Source: Stenotrophomonas sp046736075 (GTDB taxonomy: Bacteria; Pseudomonadota; Gammaproteobacteria; Xanthomonadales; Xanthomonadaceae). Taken from it: DNA of 64,000 bases. Positions 51,701 through 60,215 of this stretch are shown here, in pieces (within the stretch, counting starts at the first letter, position 1; every line of letters starts with the position of its first letter). The notes under the pieces were generated by a model. That model ran no database searches. It was given only the letters and a program-made list of their open reading frames with translations, and was not told where the DNA came from. The DNA lies in the NCBI RefSeq assembly GCF_046736075.1, contig NZ_CP177163.1, forward strand, positions 2,914,001 through 2,978,000, read 5' to 3'. Made by a program: the position numbers and the translations under genes.

Positions 51701-54700
51701 TGCGGTTGCGCTCGGTGCCGGCGCGGTGGCCGACCGTGCCTACACGGTGTCGGTGGGCAGCGATGCACGCCAGCGCCAGATCACGCAGGTGGCTGCCGGT
51801 ACGGAAGGCACCGACGCGATCAACCTCGATCAGTTGAACGCCGCAACGGACCAGTTCCAGGCCAGCGGCGATGGCGTGGCCGTGGCCGGTGGCGAGGAGA
51901 GCGTGGCCGCCGGTGCCAACGCCGCGACCGATGGCGATTACGCCACGGCCGTGGGCTCCAGCAGCTATGCCGGCGCTGACGGCGCATCCGCGCTGGGCAG
52001 CGGTGCCTTCGCCCTGGCGAACAATGCCAGCGCGGTTGGTTTCAATGCGCTGGCCAGTGCGGCGAACGCCGTTGCGGTGGGTGCCAACGCACAGGCCACC
52101 GGCGAGTACGCCACCGCCAGCGGTGCCGAAAGCGAAGCGTCCGGCGAGCAGAGCACCGCCACCGGTGCAGCCAGCATCGCCTCCGGTGCCGGCAGCCTGG
52201 CCGGCGGCGCGCTGTCTGAAGCGGCCGGTGAAGAATCGGTGGCGCTGGGCTACTTCAGCACCGCCAGTGGTGAGGGTGCCACTGCGGTCGGTGCGGAGAG
52301 CGTGGTCAGCGGGACGCTCGCGGCCGGCTACGGCTTCGCCTCCGAAGCCACGGCCAACTACGCCACCGCGATCGGTGGCTATGCCGTCGCGTCGGCCTTC
52401 AATGCCACCGCGCTGGGCAGCTTCGCCCAGGCCACCGGCTCCAACAGCGTCGCCGTCGGTGGCGATGCCGAAGCGTCCGGCGCCTACAGCACCGCCACCG
52501 GCCAGGGCAGCCTGGCCAGCGGTACCAACAGCGTGGCCGTCGGTGGCGCCCTGTTCGGCCTGCTGCCCACCGAAGCGTCCGGCAACTACTCCACCGCCGT
52601 GGGCGGTGGGGCCTGGTCGCCGGGTGTGAACAGCACGGCACTGGGCAATGCGGCGACCTCCAGCGGTGCCAACAGCGTTGCCCTCGGCGCCGATTCCATC
52701 GCCGACCGCGACGACACGGTGTCGGTCGGCAGCGCCGACGCGCAGCGCCAGATCACCAACGTGGCCGCCGGTACGCAGGACACCGATGCGGTCAACGTGG
52801 CGCAGCTGAAGGACGTGGCGGCGGTGGCCGAAACCACCAGCAAGTACTTCCAGGCCAGTGGCAGCGACGACAGCGATGCCGGTGCCCTGGTCGATGGCGA
52901 CAACGCGCTCGCGGCCGGTGAAGCGGCCAATGCCATCGGCGACGGCACCACCGCGCTCGGCAGCGGAGCCAATGCACTGGCCGACAACGCCACCGCGATC
53001 GGTGTCGATGCCCTGGCCACCGGCGAAGGTGCGTCGGCCATCGGCAGCAATGCCCAGGCCACCGGCGACAACAGCGTGGCGGTCGGTACCGGCGCCACGG
53101 CCAGCGAGCTCGGCGCCAGCGCGATCGGCAATGCGGCGCAGGCGTCCGGTGCATACAGCACCGCCACCGGCACCGAGTCGATCGCCAGCGGCCAGCAGGC
53201 CACCGCCAACGGCTTCCGCAGCAGCGCCAGCGATGCAGGCGCGACGGCATATGGCAGCTACAGCGAAGCCAGCGGCCGTCTGTCGGCAGCACTGGGCTAT
53301 GGCGCCATCGCCTCCAGCAACCTGGCCACCGCAGTGGGCACGTCGGCCACCGCGTCCGGTGCCAGCTCGGTGGCGCTGGGCGAATCCAGCGAAGCCACCG
53401 GCGATGAGAGCGTGGCGATCGGCGGCTCGACCTTCTACGGTCTGCTGCCGGCACGCGCGTCGGGCACCGGTGCGGCGGCCTTCGGTGCCGGCGCGTGGGC
53501 GACCGACGACTACGCCACCGCGATCGGCTGGAATGCATGGGCCGATGCGGCCAGTGCCACCGCACTGGGCGAAAGCGCCGTGGCCAGCGGCGTCAACAGC
53601 GTCGCCCTGGGCGCCGGCTCGACGGCCGACCGCGACAACACCGTCTCGGTTGGCACGGCCACTGCGCAGCGTCAGATCACCAACGTCGCAGCCGGTACCG
53701 AAGGCACCGACGCGGTCAATCTGGACCAGTTGAATGCCGTGGCCGATGTGGCCGAGGAAACCAACCGCTACTTCAAGGCCTCCGGCAGCGGCAACGGCGA
53801 TGATGTCGGCAGCTATGTCGACGGTGCCTACGCCACGGCGGCCGGTGAGGCGGCCAACGCCTTCGGCACCGGCGCATCGGCGTACGGCAGCGGCGCACTG
53901 GCGTCCGGCCGCAACGCGTCGGCCTCGGGCTTCAATGCCTCGGCCACGGCTGATTCGGCCACCGCGATCGGCGGCGCGCTGTACTACGAGGACGACAACG
54001 GCAACGTGGTGCTCGACCAGGCCACCAGCGCCAGCGGTATCGGCGCGACCGCGCTCGGTGCCGGTGCGCAGGCCGAGGGCGTGTTCAGCACCGCCACCGG
54101 TGCGGCCGCCACATCGGCCGGGCTGCAGTCGGCCGCGTTCGGCTTCAGCGCCGAAGCGGGCAGCGACTACAGCACCGCCGTGGGTGCCTTCAGTGCCGCC
54201 ACCGGCGTGCGTACCACCGCGCTCGGCTACGGTGCCGAGGCCAGCGGCGACTACGCCTCCGCGCTGGGCTGGGGCAGCACCGCGGCAGGCAGCTATGCCA
54301 ACGCGATTGGTTACGCCTCGCAGGCCAGCGGTGCCAACAGCCTGGCGGCCGGTTCCAACGCCTGGGCCACTGCCGCGCAGAGCACGGCAGTGGGTCAGCT
54401 GGCGTGGGCGACCTCGGCCGGTTCCACCGCGCTCGGCCAGGACAGCTACGCCTACAGCGGCATCAACGCCACCGCGCTGGGCAAGAGTGCCTCGGCCAGT
54501 GGCGCAGGCAGCGTCGCGCTGGGCGCCGGTGCACGCACCAGCGAGGCCAACGTGGTCTCGGTCGGCGGCGGCAACGGCACCACCGGTCCGGCTACCCGCC
54601 GCATCACCAACGTGGGCGCCGGCGTGAATGCCACCGATGCGGTCAACAAGTCGCAGCTGGACAGCGTGGCCGCCACCGCCGATGCGGTGGGCAAGCACTT

Positions 54701-56309
54701 CCAGGCCAGCGGCAGCGGCGTTGCCACGGCAAGCGGCACCGACGCACTTGCCGCCGGTTCCGGCGCGACCGCCAGCGCGACCCGCAGCAGTGCGCTGGGT
54801 ACCGCTGCGGTGGCGTCGGCCACCGGGGCCACCGCGATCGGCGCCGATGCCTCCGCACGCGGCACCAACAGCACGGTGATCGGCCGCCAGGCCTCCACCA
54901 ACGCGACCAACGGCGTGGCCATCGGCAACGGCGCCTTCGCCAGTAACGGCGCCAACAGCATCGCCATCGGCTCCGCCGCGGGCGTGTCCGGCGCCAATGC
55001 GGTCGCACTGGGTGCCGGTTCGCGCGCGGTGGAAGCCAACGTGGTCTCGGTGGGCGGCGGCAACGGTACCGACGGCCCGGCCACGCGCCGGATCGTGAAT
55101 GTCGGCGCCGGTCGCATCGCCGAAGGCAGCACCGATGCGGTCACCGGTGGCCAGCTCAACACCACCAACCAGCGCGTGGGTGCGGTGGAGACCCGTGTGG
55201 GCGACATCGACAGCCGCATCGGCTCGGTGGAGAACGTGGCGGCCAATGCGCTCACCTACGACGACAGCAGCCGCGACACGCTGACCCTGTCCGGTCTGCA
55301 GGGCACCACCCTGGAGAACGTGGGCAACGGCTCCATCGCGTCCGGCAGCCGCCAGGCGATCAACGGCGGCCAGCTGTTCCAGTCCTTGACCGATGCCGCC
55401 ACCTTCCTCGGCGGCGGTGCCAGCGTGGGCATGCAGGGCGTGTTCGTGGCGCCCAACTACGTGATCCAGGGCGCCAGCTACAGCAACGTCGGCGATGCGC
55501 TGGGCGCGCTGGACCGCAAGGTCACCGAGCTCGACCAGCGTGTGGCGGGCGGTGGCAGCACCGCACGTGCACGCGGTGCCGGTGCCACGGTGGCCAGCGC
55601 CAGCCTCGCGGCCAACGTGGAAACGGCCGCGCCGCTGTCCAGCGATGCCGCGCTGGCCGACGTGCAGGGCACGCCGACCGCCGCCAGCGTGGGCGGCAGC
55701 CAGGCCTACGTGGCACCGTCCGCCGCCGCACCGTCTGCCGTGAACGCGGTGGCGATGGGCGAGGGTGCGGTGGCCAGCGGCGCCTCGTCCACCGCGATTG
55801 GCCAGGGCGCCTCGGCGACCGCGGCCAACTCGGTGGCGCTGGGCCAGGGCTCGGTCGCCGATCGCGCCGACACGGTCTCGGTCGGTGCCACCGGCAACGA
55901 ACGCCAGGTCACCCACGTCGCGGCCGGTACCCAGGCCACCGATGCGGTCAACAAGGGCCAGCTGGACGGTGGCATCGCCACCGCCAACAGCTACACCGAC
56001 CAGCGCTTCACCACGATGGCCGACAGCTTCGACATCTACAAGGGCGAGATCGACCAGCGCCTGCGTCACCAGGATCGCCGCATCGACCGCCAGGGTGCGA
56101 TGAGTGCGGCGATGCTCAACATGGCCACCAGTGCCGCCGGTGTACGCACGCAGAACCGCGTCGGTGTCGGTATCGGTTTCCAGGGCGGCGAATCGGCGTT
56201 GTCGCTGGGTTACCAGCGTGCCATCAGCGAGCGCGCCACGGTCACCCTGGGCGGTGCGTTCAGCAGCGATGACAGCTCGGTCGGCGTGGGTGCCGGCTTC
56301 GGCTGGTAA
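48729..56309 (+). CDS. trimeric autotransporter adhesin (YadA/Hia family) with ESPR signal
   Basis: A 2526-residue type Vc autotransporter. The N-terminus MNRIYRKVWNKALGQMVVAS is the extended signal peptide region (ESPR), followed by a hydrophobic segment and TARAQS cleavage site. The passenger is made of YadA-head repeats (AxAxG-type, 14-16 residues) interrupted by nine neck motifs of the type TVSVG...RQITNVAAGT..TDAVN..QL, at bases near 49112, 49811, 50771, 51741, 52711, 53633, 54549, 55037 and 55867. A short coiled coil, an Ala/Pro-rich part and the C-terminal YadA anchor (about residues 2440-2526, ending GVGAGFGW) follow. It mediates attachment or biofilm. CAGGAG precedes the ATG by 9 bases. 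Confidence 0.95.
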   Translation: MNRIYRKVWNKALGQMVVASELASSQSPGGVIDQRRSTGGRNATLLSAAIALTLGLGAAIATPTARAQSVEVGGNANCVVLNSKILDSCVVDGSASATGTNAVAIGSSSTASAANSVALGAGSRANRANTVSVGDAGKERQVTNVAAGTAATDAVNKAQLDKVAVAAEGATRYFKADGDGNDTDAARIEGDGALAAGASATADGDGATALGHGTRALANATTAVGSDAIAGGLGASAFGQNALAFGDASTAVGQSAVALGLGDVALGASAVAASENGAATAIGGLAEASADGATAVGGGALAIGLGSTSLGRGAGSGGEASVAVGAFSVAVGDFSATLGANSAAVAVGSVALGAGSYADRVDTVSVGNADNGLRRQITNLAEGTEATDAVNKAQLDEVGAVAANTDKYFQASGSADSDAGAYVDGDNATAIGEASNAFGNGATALGSGATAVAQNATAVGYNAVASGQNSAAFGNNAQANGPGSVAVGGAAVDADGNPLITNGGVPVDTGATSAGVGGTAVGASAEASGFAASSYGVGAYAGGAQSSAFGAVANATGDYSTAVGTQSVATGASSTAIGGPADLLPGLGFFVQTQASGEAATAVGAGAIASGDYAVANGTLSEASGTEATAVGYFAYAPGEGASALGAESWASGDLSTAVGFYSTARGANSVALGANSTATRDNTVSVGDVGNERQITHVAAGTEATDAVNKAQLDGVAQVANVTANRFKANASEGSDVGAFADGDGALAAGEASNALGAGAAALGNGASAIGDDTVAVGRNVAANGNGSVAIGGLGQAYDEYNQPLVDADGNAVLVGTTAVADAVAVGAGAQATGALSNAFGSGAQATGDNSLAGGYKARATGDYSVAQGDNAFASGEESTATGAYAWATADGATAFGASAWATEANATAVGQSAWASGTGSTSIGYNSWARGTSATALGRGAFGYGDNSVAVGFQALGNSINSIAIGTNVVAGGESAIGIGAGSSASASNAVALGAGAVADRAYTVSVGSDARQRQITQVAAGTEGTDAINLDQLNAATDQFQASGDGVAVAGGEESVAAGANAATDGDYATAVGSSSYAGADGASALGSGAFALANNASAVGFNALASAANAVAVGANAQATGEYATASGAESEASGEQSTATGAASIASGAGSLAGGALSEAAGEESVALGYFSTASGEGATAVGAESVVSGTLAAGYGFASEATANYATAIGGYAVASAFNATALGSFAQATGSNSVAVGGDAEASGAYSTATGQGSLASGTNSVAVGGALFGLLPTEASGNYSTAVGGGAWSPGVNSTALGNAATSSGANSVALGADSIADRDDTVSVGSADAQRQITNVAAGTQDTDAVNVAQLKDVAAVAETTSKYFQASGSDDSDAGALVDGDNALAAGEAANAIGDGTTALGSGANALADNATAIGVDALATGEGASAIGSNAQATGDNSVAVGTGATASELGASAIGNAAQASGAYSTATGTESIASGQQATANGFRSSASDAGATAYGSYSEASGRLSAALGYGAIASSNLATAVGTSATASGASSVALGESSEATGDESVAIGGSTFYGLLPARASGTGAAAFGAGAWATDDYATAIGWNAWADAASATALGESAVASGVNSVALGAGSTADRDNTVSVGTATAQRQITNVAAGTEGTDAVNLDQLNAVADVAEETNRYFKASGSGNGDDVGSYVDGAYATAAGEAANAFGTGASAYGSGALASGRNASASGFNASATADSATAIGGALYYEDDNGNVVLDQATSASGIGATALGAGAQAEGVFSTATGAAATSAGLQSAAFGFSAEAGSDYSTAVGAFSAATGVRTTALGYGAEASGDYASALGWGSTAAGSYANAIGYASQASGANSLAAGSNAWATAAQSTAVGQLAWATSAGSTALGQDSYAYSGINATALGKSASASGAGSVALGAGARTSEANVVSVGGGNGTTGPATRRITNVGAGVNATDAVNKSQLDSVAATADAVGKHFQASGSGVATASGTDALAAGSGATASATRSSALGTAAVASATGATAIGADASARGTNSTVIGRQASTNATNGVAIGNGAFASNGANSIAIGSAAGVSGANAVALGAGSRAVEANVVSVGGGNGTDGPATRRIVNVGAGRIAEGSTDAVTGGQLNTTNQRVGAVETRVGDIDSRIGSVENVAANALTYDDSSRDTLTLSGLQGTTLENVGNGSIASGSRQAINGGQLFQSLTDAATFLGGGASVGMQGVFVAPNYVIQGASYSNVGDALGALDRKVTELDQRVAGGGSTARARGAGATVASASLAANVETAAPLSSDAALADVQGTPTAASVGGSQAYVAPSAAAPSAVNAVAMGEGAVASGASSTAIGQGASATAANSVALGQGSVADRADTVSVGATGNERQVTHVAAGTQATDAVNKGQLDGGIATANSYTDQRFTTMADSFDIYKGEIDQRLRHQDRRIDRQGAMSAAMLNMATSAAGVRTQNRVGVGIGFQGGESALSLGYQRAISERATVTLGGAFSSDDSSVGVGAGFGW

Positions 56310-56319
56310 GCGGGTAAAC

Positions 56320-56346
56320 GGGGCGGTGCCGGCAGGGCGCCGCCCC
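56320..56346 (+). terminator. hairpin after the adhesin gene
   Basis: GGGGCGG (56320-56326) and CCGCCCC (56340-56346) with a further GCC/GGC inside give a stem of about 11 pairs and a 5-base loop, 11 bases after the stop. No T-run follows. Confidence 0.5.
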
Positions 56347-56467
56347 ACGCAATGCAAGGCCTGAGGGGGCGGGTCACGGGAACCCTGGCCAGGGCCGGCC
56401 AGTGGTTGTCGCATGGAGTATTGGCCTGAACAGTCGTTTGATCCATGACCTTGAAGAGGACTTCAAC

Positions 56468-58327
56468 GTGATCAGTAAGCAGAACCTTCGCATCAACGTA
56501 CTGGCAGCCGCGCTGCTGTCGATGTCGGTCGGCACCGGTGCCGCGTTTGCCGGCACCCTGCGCACCGAAGAGCCGGTGCGCGCGGCCACGGTCGCGCAGC
56601 AGGTCAGCGACGGCATCATCGTCAAGTACCGCAGCGGCACCGCTGCCGCGTCCGACCGGTCGGCCAAGCTGCAGGTGGTGCATTCGGCGCTGTCGCGGGC
56701 GAGCCTCAACGGTGGCACCGTGCGCGCCAACGCGCTCAGCCCGCAGGTGGTGCGCACGCTCGGCGTGGGCGCTGACCTGATCCGCCTGCAGAGCCGGCTC
56801 GGCGGCGCGGAACTGCAGAAGGTACTGGCCGAACTGTCGGCCGATCCCTCGGTGCAGTACGCCGTGGCCGACGTGCTGATGCAGCGCGCCGACCTGCGCG
56901 CCAAGGCCGACGCCACCCCGCAGCTGGTGCCCAACGACCAGTACTACCAGCAGTACCAGTGGCATTTCCACAACGCGGTGGGTGGCGTCAACGCACCGGC
57001 CGCGTGGGACGTGTCGCAGGGTGAGGGCGTGGTGGTGGCGGTGATCGACACCGGCATCGTGCCCAACCATGTGGACTTCACCGGCAACCTGCTGGAAGGC
57101 TACGACTTCATCAGCAACGCGGCGCGCTCGCGTCGCCCCACCAATGACCGTGTGCCCGGTGCGCTGGACTACGGCGACTGGGTGGAAAACGACAACGAGT
57201 GCTACCAGGGCTCGCTGGCCGATGACAGCTCCTGGCACGGTACGCACGTGGCCGGTACCGTCGCCGAAGCGACCAACAACGGCATCGGCATGGCCGGCAT
57301 CGCCTACAAGTCCAAGGTGCTGCCGGTCCGTGTGCTCGGCAAGTGCGGTGGCAGCCTGTCGGATATCGCCGATGCGATCACCTGGGCATCCGGTGGCACG
57401 GTCGCCGGCATTCCGGCCAACCCCAACCCGGCCGAAATCATCAACATGAGCCTGGGCGGCGGCGGCGCCTGCGATCCGGTCTACCAGGCCGCGATCAACG
57501 GTGCGGTGCAGCGCGGCACGGTGGTGATCGTGGCGGCAGGCAACGACGGCGGCCCGGTGGCCAACGCACGCCCGGCCAACTGCAACAACGTGGTGGCCGT
57601 GGGTGCCACGCGCATCACCGGCGGCATCACCTACTACTCCAACTACGGGCCGGCGGTGGATCTGTCCGCACCGGGTGGCGGCGGCAGCGTCGACGGCAAC
57701 CCGGGCGGCTTCGTCTGGCAGGCCGTGTCCAGCAGCACCACCTCGCCGGAGCTGGGCACCTCCACCTACGGTGGCAAGGGCGGCACCTCGATGTCCTCGC
57801 CGCACGTGGCCGCCGTGGCCGCGCTGGTGCAGAGCGCCCTGATCGCCAACAGCCGCGACCCGCTGACCCCGGCGCAGATGGAGACCCTGCTGAAGGAGAC
57901 GGCCCGTCCGTTCCCGGTCAGCATTCCGGCCGGCACCCCGATCGGCACCGGCATCCTCGATGCCAAGGCCGCGCTGGACAAGGCACTGGAAGAACCGTGC
58001 ACCGAGGACTGCGGCCCGACCGCAACCCCGCTGACCAACAAGGTGGCGGTGGGCGGCTTGAGCGGCGCCGGTGGCAGCGAAGTGCTCTACAGCTTCGAGG
58101 CCCAGGCCGGCAAGGTGCTGAGCGTGCTGACCTACGGTGGCAGCGGCAACGTCTCGGTATACGTCAGCCAGGGCAAGGAGCCCACCGCGACGGCCTACGA
58201 CGCCAAGTCGGCCCGTCCGGGCAACAGTGAAACCGTGCGCTTCACCGCGCCGGTGGCGGGCACGTACTACATCAAGCTGGTCGGCGAGTCCGCGTTCAGC
58301 GGCGTGAGCATCGTCGCCAACCAGTAA
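56468..58327 (+). CDS. secreted S8 serine protease (subtilase) with PPC domain
   Basis: A 619-residue preproprotein: signal peptide (about 1-29, ending GAAFA), an inhibitor-like propeptide (about 40-150), a subtilisin catalytic domain with D194 (VIDTG), H257 (HGTHVAG) and S441 (GTSMSSPHVA), and a C-terminal PPC domain (about 525-619) that is usually trimmed off. It resembles the StmPr-type alkaline proteases of S. maltophilia, which are type II secretion substrates. The GTG at 56468 is chosen because GAGGA lies 8 bases upstream and the signal peptide begins there; an in-frame GTG 66 bases earlier is less likely. Confidence 0.92.
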   Translation: MISKQNLRINVLAAALLSMSVGTGAAFAGTLRTEEPVRAATVAQQVSDGIIVKYRSGTAAASDRSAKLQVVHSALSRASLNGGTVRANALSPQVVRTLGVGADLIRLQSRLGGAELQKVLAELSADPSVQYAVADVLMQRADLRAKADATPQLVPNDQYYQQYQWHFHNAVGGVNAPAAWDVSQGEGVVVAVIDTGIVPNHVDFTGNLLEGYDFISNAARSRRPTNDRVPGALDYGDWVENDNECYQGSLADDSSWHGTHVAGTVAEATNNGIGMAGIAYKSKVLPVRVLGKCGGSLSDIADAITWASGGTVAGIPANPNPAEIINMSLGGGGACDPVYQAAINGAVQRGTVVIVAAGNDGGPVANARPANCNNVVAVGATRITGGITYYSNYGPAVDLSAPGGGGSVDGNPGGFVWQAVSSSTTSPELGTSTYGGKGGTSMSSPHVAAVAALVQSALIANSRDPLTPAQMETLLKETARPFPVSIPAGTPIGTGILDAKAALDKALEEPCTEDCGPTATPLTNKVAVGGLSGAGGSEVLYSFEAQAGKVLSVLTYGGSGNVSVYVSQGKEPTATAYDAKSARPGNSETVRFTAPVAGTYYIKLVGESAFSGVSIVANQ

Positions 58328-58342
58328 GCGTATCGCCCTGCT

Positions 58343-58376
58343 GCGGGAGTCCGTCTTGTGACGGGCTCCCGCTTTT
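58343..58376 (+). terminator. intrinsic terminator of the protease gene
   Basis: GCGGGAGTCCGTC (58343-58355) pairs with GACGGGCTCCCGC (58360-58372) except one T-G pair, with a 4-base loop, followed by TTTT. Confidence 0.85.
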
Positions 58377-58450
58377 GCATTCCGCCCCCGGGAATCCCGC
58401 GTAGGATCGCGACGAACTGCTAAAGTCGCAGGGGTTGCCAGGAGAGCTTC

Positions 58451-60178
58451 GTGAACGCGGTTGCCCACGATCCCACTGCCGAATCCGCAGCGGAAACACG
58501 ACTAGTCGACGTATTGCTGCAGAAGGGGCGCCTGAAGGAAGGCGACCTCGCGCGCGCGCGTCCGTTGCACCGTGAGTCCGGCGGCAGCCTGCTGCAGCTG
58601 CTGGTGCGGCTGGGGCTGGTGTCCGAACGTGATCATGCCCAGACCAGCAGCGAGGTGCTGGGGCTGCCCTTGCTGGACGCCAAGGCGATTGCGGAAAGCC
58701 CGCCCGAAGCCCTGCTCGAAACGCTGCCGCTGTCGCTGCGTTTCCTCAAACAATTCCATGTCTGCCCACTGGCGCTGCAGGACGGCGTGCTCGACCTGTG
58801 GGTCTCGGACCCGCAGGACCCGTACGCCGCCGAAGCGGTGCAGCTGGCCACCGGGGTGCCGGTGCGCCTGCACGTGGGGCTGCGCTCGGAGGTCGACGAC
58901 CTGATCGAACGCTGGTTCGGCCAGGGCCGCAGCGCGATGGGCGCGATCATTGAAACCGCTGACGGCGAAGGCGCCGCGGTGGACGACATCGAACACCTTC
59001 GCGACCTGGCCTCCGAAGCGCCGGTGATCCGCCTGGTGAACCTGGTGATCCAGCGGGCGGTGGAGCTGCGCGCCTCGGACATCCACATCGAGCCGTTCGA
59101 GAACCGCCTGAAGGTGCGCTACCGCGTCGACGGCGTGCTGATCGACGGCGAAAGCCCCCCGGCCAACCTGACCGCCGCGGTGATCAGCCGCGTCAAGATC
59201 ATGGCCCGGCTCAACATCGCCGAACGCCGCCTGCCGCAGGACGGCCGCATCATGCTGCGCGTGCAGGGCAAAGAGCTGGACCTGCGCGTGAGCACGGTGC
59301 CCACCGCGCACGGCGAGAGCGTGGTGATGCGCCTGCTCGACCGCGACACGGTGGTGTTCGACTTCCATCGCCTCGGCTTCACCGATGCCTTCCTGCCGCA
59401 GTTCCGCCGGGTGCTGGAACAGCCGCACGGCATTCTGCTGGTCACCGGACCGACCGGCTCGGGCAAGACCACCACGCTGTACACCGCGCTGAGCCAGCTC
59501 AACACCGCCGACGTCAAGATCATCACCGTCGAAGATCCGGTGGAATACCAGATCGAAGGCATCAACCAGATCCAGGCCAAGCCGCAGATCGGCCTGGACT
59601 TCGCCAATGCCCTGCGCAGCATCGTGCGCCAGGACCCGGACATCATCATGATCGGCGAAATGCGCGATCTGGAAACGGCGCGCATCGCCATCCAGTCCGC
59701 GTTGACCGGCCACCTGGTGCTGTCCACGCTGCACACCAACAACGCCGCCGGTGGCATTACCCGCCTGCTCGACATGGGCGTGGAAGACTACCTGCTGACG
59801 TCCACCATCAACGGCATCCTCGCCCAGCGCCTGGTGCGCCGCCTGGAGCCGTCGCATGCGCTGCGCTACCCGGCGTCGCCGGAGGAGATCGAAAAATTCG
59901 GCCTGCGCCGTCTGCAGCCGCAGGGCGAGATCTTCCTGTACCGCGCGCAGCCGTCGGCCGCAGCGCCCACCGGTTACCTGGGGCGCACCACGATCATGGA
60001 GTTCCTGGTCATGAACGACGAACTGCGGCGCGCGGTGATGCGGCGGGCCGGCATGGGCGAGATCGAACAGATCGCACGCGCCGCCGGCATGCGCACCATG
60101 TACGAAGACGGCCTGTCCAAGGCGCTGCAGGGCCACACCACCCTCGAGGAAGTGCTGCGCGTGACGGAGGAATCCTGA
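58451..60178 (+). CDS. gspE: type II secretion ATPase GspE (XpsE)
   Basis: A 575-residue secretion ATPase. N-terminal domains (about 1-150) bind GspL; then come the Walker A GPTGSGKTTTLY near residue 334, the Asp box, and the IIMIGEMRDLETA and HLVLSTLHTNNA (His box) strings. It drives pseudopilus assembly. No tetracysteine zinc motif is found between the His box and the C-terminus. The GTG at 58451 follows AGGAGAG. It is the first gene of an operon of at least seven genes with ATGA/GTGA overlaps further on; the order E-F-G-H-I-J-K is that of the xps cluster. Confidence 0.95.
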   Translation: MNAVAHDPTAESAAETRLVDVLLQKGRLKEGDLARARPLHRESGGSLLQLLVRLGLVSERDHAQTSSEVLGLPLLDAKAIAESPPEALLETLPLSLRFLKQFHVCPLALQDGVLDLWVSDPQDPYAAEAVQLATGVPVRLHVGLRSEVDDLIERWFGQGRSAMGAIIETADGEGAAVDDIEHLRDLASEAPVIRLVNLVIQRAVELRASDIHIEPFENRLKVRYRVDGVLIDGESPPANLTAAVISRVKIMARLNIAERRLPQDGRIMLRVQGKELDLRVSTVPTAHGESVVMRLLDRDTVVFDFHRLGFTDAFLPQFRRVLEQPHGILLVTGPTGSGKTTTLYTALSQLNTADVKIITVEDPVEYQIEGINQIQAKPQIGLDFANALRSIVRQDPDIIMIGEMRDLETARIAIQSALTGHLVLSTLHTNNAAGGITRLLDMGVEDYLLTSTINGILAQRLVRRLEPSHALRYPASPEEIEKFGLRRLQPQGEIFLYRAQPSAAAPTGYLGRTTIMEFLVMNDELRRAVMRRAGMGEIEQIARAAGMRTMYEDGLSKALQGHTTLEEVLRVTEES

Positions 60179-60215
60179 TGCGGCGCGTGTGCAGGCACTG
60201 GAGCGGCGGCTGAGC

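Noticed and set aside
48900..55300. Regular repeats that might be mistaken for a CRISPR array or satellite
   Set aside because: The repeats are in-frame, degenerate and translate into YadA-head and neck motifs. There are no identical short repeats with unique spacers and no cas genes nearby.
48714..56414. 2566-codon open frame antisense to the whole adhesin gene
   Set aside because: It arises from the GC-rich, Gly/Ala/Thr-repeat codon pattern of the adhesin. Its protein is a low-complexity Gly/Ala/Arg/His string with no domain, signal or ribosome binding site.
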